Of a stretch of DNA of 6,453 bases, positions 5,066 to 6,453 are shown piece by piece. The first letter of the stretch is position 1; every line of letters begins with the position of its first letter. The translations under genes and the position numbers were made by a program. The stretch is from Frankiaceae bacterium (GTDB lineage Bacteria > Actinomycetota > Actinomycetes > Mycobacteriales > SCTD01). Location: NCBI GenBank assembly GCA_947479995.1, contig CANKBT010000181.1:1-6453 (forward strand), read 5' to 3'. The notes beneath the pieces were generated by a model that made no database searches, was not told the DNA's origin, and saw only the letters and a program-made list of their open reading frames with translations.

Positions 5066-5644
5066 GTGAGCAGGTGGCTGAGCGAGACCGGCGGCACCCG
5101 CGGGCCGGCGTACGACGAGGCCTTCGCGGCGCTCGCGGCCAGCGGCGCCGACGTGCACGGCGAGGCGGCGTACGTCGACGCGCTGCTGCCGCGCGGCGCG
5201 GCGGTGCTCGACGCCGGGTGCGGCACCGGGCGGGTCGCGGTCGAGCTGCACCGCCGCGGCCACCGGGTGACCGGCGTCGACAGCGACGCCTCGATGCTCG
5301 ACGTCGCGCGCGGCCACGACGGGCCGCGCTGGCGGCTGGCCGACCTCGCCGGGCTCGACGAGCCGGCGGCGTACGACCTGGTGGTCGCGGCGGGCAACGT
5401 CGTGGTCTTCCTCGAGCCCGGCACCGAGCCCGCGGTGGTCGCCCGGCTCGCGGCCGCGCTGGTGCCCGGCGGCCTGCTCGTGAGCGGGTGGCGCACCGAC
5501 CGGCTCGACCCCGCCGCGTACGGCCGCTGGACCGCCGCCGCCGGCCTGGAGCCGGTCGCGCGGCACGCCACCTGGGACGCCGACCCCTGGGTGGACGGCG
5601 CCGGCTGGTGCGTGGCGGTCGACCGCCGCCCCGCGGAGGGCTAG
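5066..5644 (+). CDS. Class I SAM-dependent methyltransferase, substrate unknown
   Basis: Small soluble protein of 192 residues with a Rossmann-type methyltransferase fold. Seen: motif I VLDAGCGTGRVA (47-58), the glycine-rich SAM loop; acidic motif II VTGVDSD (68-74), where D72 should contact the SAM ribose; ADL at 92-94 (post-II region); a hydrophobic strand DLVVAAGNVVVFL (104-116); and LVPGGLLVSG (132-141), typical of the strand following the catalytic site. This resembles the Methyltransf_11/25 or UbiE-like group, but no substrate motif is recognisable, so no function beyond SAM-dependent methyl transfer is assigned. It lies between ftsY and amtB on the opposite strand; in Mycobacterium tuberculosis those two genes are neighbours. 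It is divergent from amtB across the GlnR-like sites and convergent with ftsY, overlapping it by 4 bp at CTAG. Composition matches its neighbours, so there is no sign of recent transfer. Confidence 0.88.
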   Translation: MSRWLSETGGTRGPAYDEAFAALAASGADVHGEAAYVDALLPRGAAVLDAGCGTGRVAVELHRRGHRVTGVDSDASMLDVARGHDGPRWRLADLAGLDEPAAYDLVVAAGNVVVFLEPGTEPAVVARLAAALVPGGLLVSGWRTDRLDPAAYGRWTAAAGLEPVARHATWDADPWVDGAGWCVAVDRRPAEG

Positions 5645-6453
5645 AGCGCGGCCTCGTCGCCGAGCAGGGCGTCGGCGAAGGCCTCGGCCTCGAACGGCGC
5701 GAGGTCGTCCGGGCCCTCGCCCAGGCCGATGAGCTTGACCGGCACGCCGAGCTCGCGCTGCACCGAGACGACGATGCCGCCCTTGGCGGAGCCGTCGAGC
5801 TTGGTGAGCACGATGCCGGTGACCTGCACGGCCTCGAGGAAGACCCGGGCCTGCACGACGCCGTTCTGGCCGGTCGTCGCGTCCAGCACGAGCAGGGTCT
5901 CGTCGACCGGCCCGTGCTTCTCCACGACCCGCTTGACCTTGCCGAGCTCGTCCATGAGGCCGGTCTTGGTGTGCAGGCGGCCGGCGGTGTCGACGAGCAC
6001 GGTGTCGACGCGGGCCTCGCGGCCCTGGGCCACGGCGTCGAAGGCCACGCTGGCCGGGTCGCCGCCCGCGGGGCCGCGCACGGTCGCCGCGCCGACGCGC
6101 TCGCCCCAGGTCTGCAGCTGGTCGGCCGCGGCGGCCCGGAAGGTGTCGGCCGCGCCGAGCAGCACGGTGCGCCCGTCGGCGACGAGCACGCGCGCGAGCT
6201 TGCCGCAGGTGGTCGTCTTGCCGGTGCCGTTGACGCCGACGACGAGCACGACGGCCGGGCGGCCGTCCTCGTGCGGCAGCGTCGCGAGCGAGCGGTCGGA
6301 GTCGGCGCCGATGAGGGCCAGCAGCTCCTCCCGCAGCACGGGTCGCAGGTCGGCGGGCGTGCGGACGCCCTCGACGCGCACGCGCGTGCGCAGCCGGGCC
6401 ACCAGCTCGGTCGTGGCGCCGACGCCCATGTCGGCGGTGAGGAGGGTGTCCTC
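5641..6453 (-). CDS. ftsY: SRP receptor GTPase FtsY, C-terminal NG domain, cut by right window edge
   Basis: FtsY is the membrane-associated receptor that pairs with Ffh; GTP hydrolysis by the two releases the ribosome to the translocon. The last 270 codons are present. The frame is open to the right edge, and the first visible residues, EDTLLTADMGV, are the family's N-domain helix. ATG 6429 is therefore an internal Met9 of the visible part, not the start. The acidic A domain and first N helices lie off the window. Counted from that Met: P-loop GVNGTGKTTT (65-74), DTFRAAA (95-101), G3 DTAGR (147-151), G4 TKLD (209-212) and the closing loop GLGEGPDDLAPF (235-246). All GTPase motifs are intact. 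The TAG stop shares the palindrome CTAG with the convergent methyltransferase stop, leaving no space for an intergenic terminator. Confidence 0.97.
   Translation of the reverse strand, partial: EDTLLTADMGVGATTELVARLRTRVRVEGVRTPADLRPVLREELLALIGADSDRSLATLPHEDGRPAVVLVVGVNGTGKTTTCGKLARVLVADGRTVLLGAADTFRAAAADQLQTWGERVGAATVRGPAGGDPASVAFDAVAQGREARVDTVLVDTAGRLHTKTGLMDELGKVKRVVEKHGPVDETLLVLDATTGQNGVVQARVFLEAVQVTGIVLTKLDGSAKGGIVVSVQRELGVPVKLIGLGEGPDDLAPFEAEAFADALLGDEAAL

Noticed and set aside
3197..5566. A 789-residue minus-strand open frame that ends with the first PII sequence
   Set aside because: Only the last 112 codons match a protein family. The upstream part is the wrong frame of amtB and the antisense of the methyltransferase. 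The GTG at 3535 with its amtB overlap gives the normal PII length, so this is not a fusion protein.
6427..6429. ATG at 6429 as the start of ftsY
   Set aside because: The frame is open to the window edge and the residues before it continue the conserved FtsY N-domain helix. The gene is cut by the window, not started here.

Overview
The window comes from a very GC-rich, GTG-using actinobacterium. Four things point there: strong G/C bias at third codon positions, frequent GTG starts, GlnR-type operator motifs, and the gene order ftsY … amt – PII – glnD – ffh, which is the known order in Streptomyces and Mycobacterium (there with a single PII gene). I cannot name the genus from the sequence.

Layout, right to left, which is the transcription direction of most genes. 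The minus strand carries the 3' part of ftsY (5641 to the window edge). A small class I SAM-dependent methyltransferase gene (5066-5644) lies on the plus strand, convergent with ftsY and divergent from the next unit. The 142-bp region 4924-5065 between the methyltransferase and amtB holds three GlnR-like half-site pairs, two of them inside a perfect 17-bp direct repeat, plus a short leader whose Shine-Dalgarno could be hidden in a hairpin. Then come amtB (4923-3532), two tandem full-length PII genes (3535-3197 and 3200-2862), an 82-bp gap with a strong hairpin, glnD (2779-494) and the 5' end of ffh (467 to the left edge).

How the genes work together: AmtB admits ammonium. PII (GlnK) proteins sense ATP/ADP/2-oxoglutarate and dock on AmtB through their T-loop. 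GlnD is the bifunctional nucleotidyltransferase / nucleotidyl-removing enzyme that modifies PII according to nitrogen status. ffh and ftsY encode the SRP GTPase and its receptor GTPase, which deliver membrane proteins to the translocon; they flank the nitrogen cluster but are housekeeping genes.

The unusual point is the duplication of the PII gene. Two 112-residue copies follow amtB, each starting with a GTG that overlaps the upstream TGA by four bases (GTGA). Their T-loops are identical, and the T-loop coding segment is nearly identical as DNA (103 of 105 bases), while the flanks have diverged at both amino-acid and synonymous level. The other points worth checking are the GlnR operator array and the hairpin separating the PII genes from glnD. 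I see no mobile element, CRISPR array, RNA gene or wholly novel system, and no gene-free stretch over 300 bases.
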